From: Candidatus Peregrinibacteria bacterium
GTDB taxonomy: Bacteria > Patescibacteriota > Gracilibacteria > UBA1369 > UBA12463
Length of the DNA: 16,227 nucleotides
Assembly (NCBI GenBank): GCA_016215735.1
Contig: JACRIA010000023.1
Coordinates: 1 to 16,227, forward strand
Direction: 5' to 3'
Position numbers and translations under genes: made by a program. This document shows positions 6,152-14,074 of the stretch, one piece after another. How positions within the stretch are numbered: position 1 is the first letter of the stretch; every line of letters starts with the position of its first letter. The notes under the pieces are model-generated. The model searched no databases. It was not told the DNA's origin and worked only from the letters and a program-made list of their open reading frames with translations.

Positions 6152-7819
6152 ATGAAATCAGCTAAAATTTCCGGGTTTATTAAAACCTTGAAATCGTATT
6201 CGTTCACGGAAATTATTTTGACAGTGGTTTTCGCTGTTGTTTTTGTTTATGCGTTTTTGCAGATTGTTTTTCCGCCGTACAGTCCGTTTTCCAGCGATGT
6301 TTATATTGAAGGCGCTGTAGGCAGGGTTGTTTCTCTTAATCCGCTTTTTGCTGATTTGAATGATACTGAACGCGACATCACGCGCCTGGTTTTTTCCGGA
6401 CTCACAAAATACTATCCTGACACGCAGGATTTTAGGCCGGAATTGGCCGAGTACACCATTTCAGACGACGGCATGCTTTATACGTTTAATATAAAGCCGG
6501 ACATATTCTGGCATGATGGCGAGAAATTGACTTCGCAGGACATCTATTACACTTTTCATGATGTTATTCAGTCTGATGATTTCCAAAATTCGATTTTGAA
6601 GGCGAATTTCAGCAAAGTCCAAATTGAAAAAAAAGACAACCTCACAATTACTTTCAAGCTTTCTGAACTTAATACATATTTTCTTTCGGATTTGACAGTA
6701 GGGATTCTTCCTTATCATATTTTGAAAAATGTTCCGGTGAAAAATATTATTAATTCTGATTTTAATAAAAATCCAGTCGGCACCGGGCCTTATGAATTTA
6801 AATCTTATAAAGAAGTAGGGGATGGCGCTACAGTCACGCTTAAACGTTTTGATGATTTCTACGGCAAAAAGTCTGATATAAAGATTGTGAAATTTTTAGT
6901 TTTTCCGAACAGCAATTCAATTAGCGCGAATCTCGCGGAGTTTAATGCTGTAGCAAAAGTTACATCCGAATTTATTGATGATCTGCGCTCGAACCAGTCA
7001 ATAAAAATGGTTTCTTATGTTTTGCCGCAGTACACAGGACTTTTCTTTAATACTGAAGATGAGATTTTAGAGAAAAAAGAAATTAGGCTTGCGCTCGCAA
7101 AAGCCATTGATATAAATGAACTAGCGAAAGCGATTCCTGACCGCGCAGCAGTAAATGTTGGTTTTTTTGAAATTAAAACAAAAAGTCAATTTGTGCGTTA
7201 TGATATTGCTAAAGCAAAGCAGCTGCTTGATGAACAGGATTTTAAAATAAGAGATAAAGAGGATAAATATCGCAAAAATAAGGAGGGTAAGGAATTGAGC
7301 GTTAGCCTAGTTCTTGTGAAATATCCGCCAAAATCATACATGGAAACAGAGATGCAAAAAGTCGCGGATTATATTTTCAAAAAATGGGAAGAGATAGGCG
7401 TTAAAGTCGAGGTTGATTTTCTGGCGCAGGATGAATTCAATGAAGCTATAAAAAACAGCGATTACAGCGCAACAGTTGTCGGCGAAAGTTTCGGCTACAA
7501 CATGGATCCGTTTTCTTTCTGGTATTCAACGCAGGCTGCGAGCAACAAAAATACTTCCGGCGGTCTCAATTTCTCGAATTATACAAATTACAGCGTGGAT
7601 AAGCTGGTTGAGGATATGCGCAATATTTTCAGCAAAGAAAAAAGAGCCAGCCGCACAACTCAAATTATCGATTATTTCCGCGAGGATATTCCGGTTTTGT
7701 TTTTGTACAGGCCGATTTATTACTACGCGACTGATTCCAAGTTTTTCACAGGAAGTATGATGAATTTTGTGTACAGTGCGGATAGGTTTTGGAATATTTC
7801 ATGGTGGAAAGCTCGATAG
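6152..7819 (+). CDS. Membrane-anchored oligopeptide-binding protein (SBP_bac_5 / DppA-OppA family)
   Basis: This is an extracytoplasmic solute-binding protein of the peptide ABC transporter family (cluster 5), 555 residues long. A short basic N-terminus is followed by one membrane helix at about residues 20-42 (IILTVVFAVVFVYAFLQIVF). There is no lipobox cysteine, so it is probably held by an uncleaved anchor. The mature part starts with the family pattern: an Asn-Pro-Leu (SLNPLF) near the beginning, VFSGLTKYYPD, LAEYTISDDGMLYTFNIKPDIFWHDGEKLTSQDIYYTF, later KNPVGTGPYEFKSY, and EKKEIRLALAKAIDINELAKA. It ends with the lobe-II tail PVLFLYRPIYYYA. No permease or ATPase genes lie next to it. It may pair with a transporter encoded elsewhere or act alone in peptide capture. 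The ATG at 6152 lies 9 bp after copy B of the repeat and lacks a ribosome binding site. Confidence 0.9.
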   Translation: MKSAKISGFIKTLKSYSFTEIILTVVFAVVFVYAFLQIVFPPYSPFSSDVYIEGAVGRVVSLNPLFADLNDTERDITRLVFSGLTKYYPDTQDFRPELAEYTISDDGMLYTFNIKPDIFWHDGEKLTSQDIYYTFHDVIQSDDFQNSILKANFSKVQIEKKDNLTITFKLSELNTYFLSDLTVGILPYHILKNVPVKNIINSDFNKNPVGTGPYEFKSYKEVGDGATVTLKRFDDFYGKKSDIKIVKFLVFPNSNSISANLAEFNAVAKVTSEFIDDLRSNQSIKMVSYVLPQYTGLFFNTEDEILEKKEIRLALAKAIDINELAKAIPDRAAVNVGFFEIKTKSQFVRYDIAKAKQLLDEQDFKIRDKEDKYRKNKEGKELSVSLVLVKYPPKSYMETEMQKVADYIFKKWEEIGVKVEVDFLAQDEFNEAIKNSDYSATVVGESFGYNMDPFSFWYSTQAASNKNTSGGLNFSNYTNYSVDKLVEDMRNIFSKEKRASRTTQIIDYFREDIPVLFLYRPIYYYATDSKFFTGSMMNFVYSADRFWNISWWKAR

Positions 7820-7921
7820 GGACAGGTTCTGAAAAATTTAATCTTTTATTTAACAAAAATTTATCCATCTGCTCTTTACAACCGCAATTTTTTGCTGTAT
7901 TTATTTATGGCATACTACGCC

Positions 7922-7938
7922 GTCCGCCTCAGGCGGAC
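7922..7938. repeat. Single dispersed palindrome upstream of rplI
   Basis: GTCCGCC-TCA-GGCGGAC is the same stem as in the composite repeats, here with loop TCA. It stands alone in the 144 bp spacer between the peptide-binding protein and rplI, the longest gene-free stretch of the window. The rest of that spacer (7820-7921 and 7939-7963) is A+T-rich with no promoter or terminator I can defend. The lack of a T-run argues against a terminator. Confidence 0.85.
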
Positions 7939-7963
7939 ACATTATTCAATAAAAAACCATTAT

Positions 7964-8413
7964 ATGCAGGTAATTTTACTAAAAGACGTTCCAAAAGTCG
8001 GCAGAAAAGGCGAGCTGAAGCGCGTGAAAGACGGCTATTTCCGCAATTTCCTTTATCCACGCAGCTTGGCTGCTCTGGCAACGCCTGGCCGCATTAAAAT
8101 TTCAGAAGAGCTTGCGAAAAAGAGAATGATCGAACACGAAGAAATGAAAAAGAAAGCCATGGAAGTGAAAGAACGGCTTGAAAAACTCGTTCTTGCATTC
8201 GAGAAAAAAGCTTCAGCAAAAGGAAAACTTTACGGCTCTATTTCGCAGAAAGACATTGTAAAAGCAGTTAAAGATGAGGCCAAAGTCGAACTAACAGAAT
8301 CGCAAATTATTCTCAAAGATCATATCAAGGCAGTCGGTGATTTTGTTGTTCCGATCAATTTGGCTGAAGGCGTGACTGCTGAAATTAAAGTTGAAGTTAA
8401 AGCACAGTCATGA
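7964..8413 (+). CDS. rplI: 50S ribosomal protein bL9
   Basis: bL9 binds 23S rRNA near the L1 stalk and helps maintain reading frame during translation. The protein has 149 residues. The N-terminal domain begins MQVILLKDVPKVGRKGELKRVKDGYFRNFL, which matches the bL9 signature (GKKG...VKDGYARNFLIP). A long charged connecting helix follows (about 45-75, rich in Lys/Glu), then a C-terminal domain with KLYGSISQKDI and AVGDFVVPINLAEGVTAEIKVEV. The frame is open further upstream to 7892, but that extension would run through the palindrome and lacks homology, so the ATG at 7964 is the true start. There is no Shine-Dalgarno (aaccattatATG). The stop overlaps the ruvX start by 4 bp. Some candidate-phyla lineages are reported to lack bL9, so its presence may help place the genome. 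Confidence 0.96.
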   Translation: MQVILLKDVPKVGRKGELKRVKDGYFRNFLYPRSLAALATPGRIKISEELAKKRMIEHEEMKKKAMEVKERLEKLVLAFEKKASAKGKLYGSISQKDIVKAVKDEAKVELTESQIILKDHIKAVGDFVVPINLAEGVTAEIKVEVKAQS

Positions 8414-8844
8414 TGCAAAAAGGCCGGATACTCGGATTGGATTTTGGATTGAAGCGCATTGGTTTTGCTGTGAGCGATTTTGAGCATAAACTGGCCTTAC
8501 CGATTGGTTTTGTAGAGAATAAGGGCCGCGAAAAGGTTGTTTTGGAGCTGCGCAAAATTTGCGATAAATATGAAATTAACAAGATTATTATTGGGAAGCC
8601 GATTTCATTGAACGCGAAGCAGACAGAAATTCTGGCAATGGTTGAAGATTTTGCGGATTTTTTGCGCCAGCGTCTGCAAATAAATGTCCTTTTTGAAGAT
8701 GAACGTTTGACCAGTGTTCAGGCTGGAAAATATCTAGCCGCAGCTGGAATGAAGGAAAAACAGCAGCGGTTTGTGCGCGATTCTGTTTCAGCAAGTATTT
8801 TTTTACAAACTTATTTAGATAAATTAAATGCGAAGCGCAATTGA
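8410..8844 (+). CDS. ruvX: Putative pre-16S rRNA nuclease / Holliday junction resolvase-like (YqgF/RuvX)
   Basis: This is an RNase H-fold nuclease of 144 residues, or 143 if the second ATG at 8413 is used. Family members mature the 5' end of 16S rRNA in E. coli (YqgF) and were also proposed as junction resolvases. The three expected acidic positions are visible: Asp11 in ILGLDFGLKRIG, Glu98 in DERLTS (97-102), and Asp124 in RDSVSASIFLQTYL. The loop IIIGKPISLNAKQT (59-72) replaces the more usual VGLPLNMDGT, which is a tolerated variation. The start overlaps the rplI stop (ATGA), and its end overlaps the next gene by 17 bp. It therefore sits in a tightly coupled translation unit with a ribosomal protein, which fits an rRNA-processing role. 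Confidence 0.92.
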   Translation: MMQKGRILGLDFGLKRIGFAVSDFEHKLALPIGFVENKGREKVVLELRKICDKYEINKIIIGKPISLNAKQTEILAMVEDFADFLRQRLQINVLFEDERLTSVQAGKYLAAAGMKEKQQRFVRDSVSASIFLQTYLDKLNAKRN

Positions 8845-11260
8845 AATTTTGGCGTGGATTTTTACTTTTTACATAATCTACGCCAGCGCAATTATCGCAT
8901 TAAATTTTTTTAACAAAAAGATTAAATTTTGGCTGCGAGAGCAACGGCTGGGGGGCCGGCGATGGCTAGCCGACAGGTGCGACGAAATGTGCGTTTTGCG
9001 CATAAATGTGCCTCAAAATAATGAAGTCGGCCCGATTTCAGCTGAACAGATTTTCGCCACGCTCCATTCTTTGCCAAGCGATGAAAAAGCTGATTTTGAA
9101 ATTGCGAATGTTGGAGGCGAGATTGTATTTTTTGTCAGAATTTCCGTCAAATACCAGCATTTTATTGAGTCGCAGATTTACGCGCAGTATCCTGATTGTG
9201 AGATCGGGGACGGGGGTCAGACTGGGGACGGGGGCAATTTTTCGAGCTGCGCGCATGGGGACGGGGGCAATTTCAGCGCGTCTCTCACTCTTAATTTCAC
9301 TGACATTTTTCCTATAAAACGCTATCCGCAGTTCGAAGACCGCCTTAAGCGGGTGTATATTGATCCAATCGCAGGAATCAGCGCTTCTTTGCTTAAATCC
9401 GGTGAAAGTCGTGCTGTGATTTCTGTTCGGCCGATAAAAGACAAATGGCGCACGCTGTATATAAAGTGTCTGCGTATCTATGCATATAACAGTTTTATGA
9501 ATTTTGACGCTGTCGCGAAAATTTTTATAAATGCTTTTTGTACGCGGCGTACGATTTATAGATTTTTGTTTTTTCCACTTTATTTTATTTTTTGGATAAT
9601 TGGAAACCGGGCGCATTTGCGCTCACGCGAGAGTGATTCGATTGAAGAAAAAACTTCGCGCGTGCACGAACGCGAGAATAAAGCTGATGCAGCGATTGAT
9701 AAAGTGAGTAGGCCGTTATTTGAAGCGAATATTCGAATTTTTTGCGAGCCGAAAAAAGTTAATCAAATAATATCTTCGTTTTATCAATTCAGTTTGCCGT
9801 ATTTGAATAGTTTTAAGCTGCTGCGGAGGAAAATAGCGTGGAGGAAGCCGGCGCGGGATGGGGCATGGCAGACTCGCGATTCTTTTGTTTTGAACACAGA
9901 AGAATTGGCTACAATCTGGCATTTACCTTATAGCAGTCAAAGCGGTATTAGCGTGGCAGCCTCGCGCAAACTTGAGCCGCCTGCGCAGATTTCAGCGGGG
10001 CCGGAAGCGGCAATTCTTGGTAAAACCGATTTTCGCGGAGAACAGGCTGAATTCGGGATTTTGCCTTCAGATAGGCGCAGGCATATTTATATTCTCGGAA
10101 AAACCGGAATGGGAAAGTCCACGCTTCTGATGAATATGATTTTTAATGATATTTCTGCTGGCCGCGGAATCGCTCTTATTGATCCGCACGGAGATTTGGC
10201 TGACAGAATTTGCGGTCTTGTGCCAGCGCATAGAATCAATGATGTGATTTTATTTGATCCATCTGATAGAGAATTTCCGATCGGATTGAATTTGTTTGAA
10301 AATAGTAATCGCTTCGCGATTGTGGCTTCTGGTATAATTTCCATTTTTAAAAAAATATACAGCGAAAGCTGGGGTCCGCGGCTTGAATATATTTTAAGAA
10401 ATGTTGTTTTAACGCTTCTGGAAGCGCCAAATTCCACCATGCTTTGGATTATGCGGATTTTAATTGATGATGAATTCCGGCGCAGTATTATTTATCAAGT
10501 TGCTGATCCTTTGCTTAGAAATTTTTGGCTGCAGGAATTTGAGAAAATGCCGCAGTCGCGCAGGAGTGAAGCTATTTCGCCGATTCTGAATAAAGTCGGA
10601 CAATTTTTGTCGAATCCTCTTATGCGCAATATTCTTGGCCAGCCAAAAACAAATATCGATTTTCTTTTTTCGATTGATAACCAAAAAATCCTCATAATAA
10701 ATCTTTCAAAAGGCAAAATAGGGGATGATAATTCGAATTTGCTCGGAAGCATGCTGATTACAAAATTTTATCTTGATGCAATGAGCCGCGCGGATATAGA
10801 GGAATCGGCGCGGAGCGATTTCCACTTGTATATTGATGAATTTCAAAATTTCGCGACTGATTCTTTTGCTGATATTTTATCTGAAGCGCGCAAATACAAA
10901 CTGAATTTGGTGATTGCGAATCAGTATATCGGGCAAATGGCGGATTCGGTTCGCGACGCTGTTTTTGGAAATGTCGGCACATGCGTTTCTTTTCAAATCG
11001 GATACGATGATAGCGAAGCTATTTCTTTGCAATTTGGCGAAGCAGTGAATCCTGCTGATTTAATGGGTTTAGCTAAATATAAGGCTTATATAAGGCTTTT
11101 GATTGATGGAATGCCAAGCAAGGTTTTTTCAATGGCAACATTTCCAGCGCCGCAGCTGCATGCAGATTCGCGCGAGAAAATTATAAGAGTCTGCCGCGAA
11201 AAATTTACATGCAGGCGCGAATTTGTTGAAGAAAAAATTCGTGAATTCGCCTCGCGCTGA
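8828..11260 (+). CDS. VirD4/TraG-like P-loop ATPase (type IV coupling protein family), membrane-anchored
   Basis: This is an 810-residue ATPase resembling type IV secretion coupling proteins (VirD4/TraG/TraD, with a TraM-recognition-like C-terminal part). Such proteins pump DNA or protein substrates through a membrane. Hydrophobic helices lie at residues 5-28 and about 240-258. Walker A is GKTGMGKST (424-432), preceded by RRRHIYILG. ALIDPHGDLADRI follows, then VILFDPSDREFPIGLN, Walker B with acidic pair LYIDEFQNF (667-675), and a sensor-like LVIANQYIGQM. The unusual N-terminal 400 residues precede the motor. Similar proteins are common in candidate-phyla genomes, where their role is unknown. 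The gene starts inside ruvX (17 bp overlap), so it is part of the rplI-ruvX unit. No relaxase, VirB4 or pilus gene is present here. Around residues 127-148 a G-rich DNA repeat encodes Gly-Asp-Gly-Gly units, probably an insertion. Confidence 0.88.
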   Translation: MRSAIEILAWIFTFYIIYASAIIALNFFNKKIKFWLREQRLGGRRWLADRCDEMCVLRINVPQNNEVGPISAEQIFATLHSLPSDEKADFEIANVGGEIVFFVRISVKYQHFIESQIYAQYPDCEIGDGGQTGDGGNFSSCAHGDGGNFSASLTLNFTDIFPIKRYPQFEDRLKRVYIDPIAGISASLLKSGESRAVISVRPIKDKWRTLYIKCLRIYAYNSFMNFDAVAKIFINAFCTRRTIYRFLFFPLYFIFWIIGNRAHLRSRESDSIEEKTSRVHERENKADAAIDKVSRPLFEANIRIFCEPKKVNQIISSFYQFSLPYLNSFKLLRRKIAWRKPARDGAWQTRDSFVLNTEELATIWHLPYSSQSGISVAASRKLEPPAQISAGPEAAILGKTDFRGEQAEFGILPSDRRRHIYILGKTGMGKSTLLMNMIFNDISAGRGIALIDPHGDLADRICGLVPAHRINDVILFDPSDREFPIGLNLFENSNRFAIVASGIISIFKKIYSESWGPRLEYILRNVVLTLLEAPNSTMLWIMRILIDDEFRRSIIYQVADPLLRNFWLQEFEKMPQSRRSEAISPILNKVGQFLSNPLMRNILGQPKTNIDFLFSIDNQKILIINLSKGKIGDDNSNLLGSMLITKFYLDAMSRADIEESARSDFHLYIDEFQNFATDSFADILSEARKYKLNLVIANQYIGQMADSVRDAVFGNVGTCVSFQIGYDDSEAISLQFGEAVNPADLMGLAKYKAYIRLLIDGMPSKVFSMATFPAPQLHADSREKIIRVCREKFTCRREFVEEKIREFASR
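9206..9273 (+). repeat. G-rich direct repeats inside the VirD4-like gene (G-quadruplex potential)
   Basis: GGGGACGGGGG occurs three times, at 9206-9216, 9224-9234 and 9257-9267. The last two extend to TGGGGACGGGGGCAATTT (9223-9240 and 9256-9273), 33 bp or 11 codons apart, so the reading frame is kept. Four G-runs within 9206-9234 have loops of 2, 7 and 2 bases, a strong G-quadruplex pattern on the coding strand. The surrounding gene is A+T-rich and has nothing similar. Confidence 0.85.
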
Positions 11261-11314
11261 ATTGGCTGCTAAAAAATCGGCGTCTAAAGTTCGGTTGCAT
11301 CGGCCTTAAAAACT

Positions 11315-12505
11315 CTATTTTCCAACCAAAACCTTAATCCCAGGCAGTTCTTTCCCTTCCAAAAATTCCAGCGACGCGCCGCCGCCAGTTGAAATATGCG
11401 TAAAGTGTTTTTCGCTGAATTTAAAGCGCTTTAACGCGTCAACAGAATCGCCGCCGCCTATAACTGTTGTGCCTTTGTTTTTTGCGATTGCAGTTGCGAT
11501 TGCCTGTGTTCCTTTGCCGAACGGCTTGTATTCGTAAAGCCCGACAGGGCCGTTCCAGAATATTGTTTTGGATTTTTCAATTATTTTGCAGTATTTTTCA
11601 GTTGTTTTTTTGCCAATGTCAAAAATTTTCATGTCGCCTTCCACGTCTTCGACTGGAATATCCATTGCAATGGTTTTATTACTTGGTGTTGTCGCGACAA
11701 CAACATCGGTCGGCAGTAAAAATTGAACTTTAGATTTTTCCGCCACAAGCATTATGTCCTGCGCGATTTTAATTTTGTCAGGTTCATAAAGCGATTGTCC
11801 TACATCGTGGCCAGCTGCAGCCAAAAATGTATTTGCAAGTCCGCCGCCAACTAAAATGTAATCTGCTTTAGAAAGAAATTTTTTAATAAGTCCGATTTTG
11901 TCTTTTATCTTCGCGCCGCCAAAAATAATTGTATATGGCCTAGAAGGTTCCGCGAGCAAATGCGACAAAATATTGAGTTCATTTTCAACCAACAGCCCGC
12001 TGTAGGAAGGCAGATATTTCGCAACTCCTGCTGTTGAAGCATGCGCTCTGTGCAGAACCCCAAATCCATCATTCACGAAAATTTCTCCAAGAGATGCCAA
12101 GCTTTTCGCAAAAGACTTTTCATTTTCTTCTTCGCCCGGATAAAATCTCGTATTTTCAAGCAAAATAATATCGCCGTTTTTCATATTTTTGACAGCTTTC
12201 ACAACAGATGGACCGATGCAATCATCAAGTTTGCGCACTTTTCTATCCATAAATTTTGAAATAACCGGCACAATCGGATCAAGTCTGAATTCATCAACAA
12301 CTTTGCCTTCAGGTCTTCCGTAATGGCTCATCAAAATCAATTTTGCGCCTTTTTCATGCAGATGTTTCAGCGTCGGCAAGGCCTTTCTGATGCGTGAATC
12401 TTCGGTTACGCGGCCTTTGCTGTCCACTGGCGCATTGAAGTCAACTCGAACAAGAATTCGTTTTCCTTTGATATTTCCAAGGTCTTTGATTGTTTTGAGT
12501 TTCAT
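11315..12505 (-). CDS. pgk: Phosphoglycerate kinase
   Basis: This glycolytic enzyme transfers phosphate between 1,3-bisphosphoglycerate and ADP, and is cytoplasmic and monomeric. It is a complete 396-residue protein. The N-lobe has RVDFNAPVD (20-28), the basic-patch loop SHYGRPEG (60-67) and LLENTRFYPGEEEN. The hinge and C-lobe have FGGAKIKDKIGLI, GGGLANTFLAA, WNGPVGLYE, then IGGGDSVDAL (349-358) and STGGGASLEFLEGKELPG (372-389) for nucleotide and phosphate binding. I take the ATG at 12505 because homology begins at MKLKTIKDLG. An upstream in-frame TTG at 12541 would overlap the preceding gene's stop (TTGA) and add 12 residues that look non-conserved. It lies 32 bp downstream of the winged-helix-repeat gene and is likely read from that gene's promoter. 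The 54 bp between pgk and the convergent VirD4-like gene shows no clear terminator. Confidence 0.97.
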   Translation of the reverse strand: MKLKTIKDLGNIKGKRILVRVDFNAPVDSKGRVTEDSRIRKALPTLKHLHEKGAKLILMSHYGRPEGKVVDEFRLDPIVPVISKFMDRKVRKLDDCIGPSVVKAVKNMKNGDIILLENTRFYPGEEENEKSFAKSLASLGEIFVNDGFGVLHRAHASTAGVAKYLPSYSGLLVENELNILSHLLAEPSRPYTIIFGGAKIKDKIGLIKKFLSKADYILVGGGLANTFLAAAGHDVGQSLYEPDKIKIAQDIMLVAEKSKVQFLLPTDVVVATTPSNKTIAMDIPVEDVEGDMKIFDIGKKTTEKYCKIIEKSKTIFWNGPVGLYEYKPFGKGTQAIATAIAKNKGTTVIGGGDSVDALKRFKFSEKHFTHISTGGGASLEFLEGKELPGIKVLVGK

Positions 12506-12537
12506 CAAAGATATTTTGATGAACACGCGTTTATAAG

Positions 12538-14019
12538 TCAAGAGGTATCGGGTGTTGATATAGTAGTTGACACACCGTCTTGTTTTCTAGGGATATTTTT
12601 TTCAATCCACCACGTGCCAATATTTTGTCCACCACCTCCTGTTTGATATTTTATAATAAATTCTTTGTCTATTTTTTTTGCCTGCGGCATTAGATAATTC
12701 CATACCTGGTTTTTTGCGATTCCTGTCATTTCTCCGATTTCTCCGGACGCAAATCTCGTTCCCAGCGGTTTTTCTATCATCTTTAGCAGTATTTTTCTTG
12801 TATTTCCTTCGCGTGTTACCTCAATTGCCCATTTTTTTAACTCTTTTTGTGACGTTTTCTTGTTTACTGCGTTAGCAGCAAACTTGTTTACAGTTTCTAT
12901 TTCTACTTCGTCGACGTCAATTTTTTCATTTTTTCCAAACCAAAAACATACAAACCCTTCTTTGTTTTTGCCTGTTTTCAAGGCGAATTCCCCGTCTAGC
13001 CTACTCAATACAAACTTCAGGTAAGAATATAAGTTTTTTTCTTCAATTTCTGCCATCTCCGCGACTTCCTTTCTTGTGAATTCAGTCCCTAATGGTTTTT
13101 CTGCCATTTTTATCAATAAACTTCTTGTTTTACCTCGTTTTGTAATACTGTATATCCAATTCTTTAGAGGATCTGTTTCTTCCCGCGTCAATAATTCATT
13201 AACTTTATCAATTATTTCCTTCGCAGTTTCTGACAATTTTTCATCGAATTTAGATAAAATGCGGCTTGTCATTATTTCACCAGTAGCAAATGTTTCTTTT
13301 CTGGTGGTATCCATGATTTCTTGCGCCTTTGTACCCAGCGAAACATCTATTTTTTTATCTATTGTTTTTTGCAGTTCCCTGATTTTTTTGTCAGCAATGT
13401 TTTCGGCTGTCGCAATTTTTCCTAAAATCGACTCCTTGAGTTCCGCGATTTTTTCATCCAAAAAGCCCGAAATCACACTATTCCTGTCAAATACTATTTC
13501 CATTGTTTTAACAAGGCGGATAGTATCGACTTTTTCCTCCCTAAACCTTTCTTTCAGGGATTCGTAAGTTTCTTTTAAATTTGGACGGAGATCTATTTCG
13601 TCAAATTCTTTAGCGCTGGCTATTTCCTTCAACATCAATGCTATTAGGTTTATTTTATTTTTGGCGTTGTTCACTACAACGTTAAACCTTTCTGTTTCCT
13701 GCGCATTATTGTCTTTAGACAGCTGTTCTAAAAATTTGTTCAGCTCCAGTCCAAAATTTCTGACATTCATCTTGTCCTTGCCGCTTAAAAGTTTGTTTTT
13801 TATGTTTAAGATTTTATCTCCGTGTTGTTTGAGAAAAGGAATAAAGAAATTTTTATCGAAGCCATCTTTTGTTTTATCTCCATCCATAAGCAATTCATTC
13901 GCATTCTCAAGAAATCCATCAATGCACACTGCTATTTCTCTCCTAAGCATTCTGGAGATTGTAAGCTGGTTTATTGTTGTAGAAACCGGCAGAGTTTCAG
14001 TGCTTTCCCGTTTTTCCAT
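12538..14019 (-). CDS. Uncharacterised coiled-coil protein with two tandem winged-helix-like repeats
   Basis: This 493-residue protein is of unrecognised family. Residues 1-280 are almost entirely helical and highly charged, with a heptad-like stretch around 185-280 suggesting a coiled coil. Two related domains follow, at 285-364 and 394-475. Shared positions read LKxWxxxxTxxGxTRxxLxKMxEKPLGTxF, then an E..EM..I helix pair, YL, and a DxEF strand ending in FW or TWW. The TR..LLKM..KPLG segment followed by a helix pair and beta hairpin looks like a winged helix, so DNA binding is plausible but inferred. There is no signal peptide, membrane segment or enzymatic motif. The C-terminal 18 residues are Ser/Thr-rich. 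It has its own near-consensus promoter and a leader of about 13 bases with no ribosome binding site. The stop lies 32 bp before the pgk ATG. Confidence 0.85.
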   Translation of the reverse strand: MEKRESTETLPVSTTINQLTISRMLRREIAVCIDGFLENANELLMDGDKTKDGFDKNFFIPFLKQHGDKILNIKNKLLSGKDKMNVRNFGLELNKFLEQLSKDNNAQETERFNVVVNNAKNKINLIALMLKEIASAKEFDEIDLRPNLKETYESLKERFREEKVDTIRLVKTMEIVFDRNSVISGFLDEKIAELKESILGKIATAENIADKKIRELQKTIDKKIDVSLGTKAQEIMDTTRKETFATGEIMTSRILSKFDEKLSETAKEIIDKVNELLTREETDPLKNWIYSITKRGKTRSLLIKMAEKPLGTEFTRKEVAEMAEIEEKNLYSYLKFVLSRLDGEFALKTGKNKEGFVCFWFGKNEKIDVDEVEIETVNKFAANAVNKKTSQKELKKWAIEVTREGNTRKILLKMIEKPLGTRFASGEIGEMTGIAKNQVWNYLMPQAKKIDKEFIIKYQTGGGGQNIGTWWIEKNIPRKQDGVSTTISTPDTS

Positions 14020-14038
14020 AAAATTTATTTAAGGGCTA

Positions 14039-14067
14039 ATTTTATGGAATCCTTTTTGTTTTGTCAA
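14039..14067 (-). promoter_or_regulatory. Near-consensus promoter for the winged-helix-repeat gene (and pgk)
   Basis: Reading leftward, TTGACA (14067-14062) and TAAAAT (14044-14039) are separated by exactly 17 bp. A start near 14032 would leave about 13 bases before the ATG at 14019. It lies just after the stop of the DnaA-domain gene, so pgk can be expressed apart from the rib genes. Confidence 0.65.
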
Positions 14068-14074
14068 TGTCTGC

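Noticed and set aside
7892..7963. N-terminal extension of rplI
   Set aside because: It would translate through the dispersed palindrome and has no resemblance to bL9; homology begins exactly at the ATG at 7964.
8053..8061. TTATCCACG, one base from a DnaA box, with looser matches at 7859 and 1770
   Set aside because: It lies in rplI coding sequence (Tyr-Pro-Arg) and is isolated. No cluster of boxes or A+T-rich unwinding region indicates an origin, despite the nearby DnaA-domain protein.
8943..8990. G+C-rich patch with a CGGCT...AGCCG inverted repeat near the start of the VirD4-like gene
   Set aside because: The stem is only 5 bp, there is no second copy in the window, and the sequence is explained as coding.
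9038..9616. Long open frame on the minus strand opposite the VirD4-like gene
   Set aside because: It has no homology or promoter, is low-complexity, and is fully covered by a well-supported gene on the plus strand.
11261..11314. Possible bidirectional terminator between the VirD4-like gene and pgk
   Set aside because: The repeated ATCGGC is a direct, not inverted, repeat, and I could not form a stable hairpin followed by T-runs.
13076..13567. Open frame on the plus strand opposite the winged-helix-repeat gene
   Set aside because: Ser/Phe/Ile-rich translation typical of the complement of a Lys/Glu-rich helical gene; no independent support.
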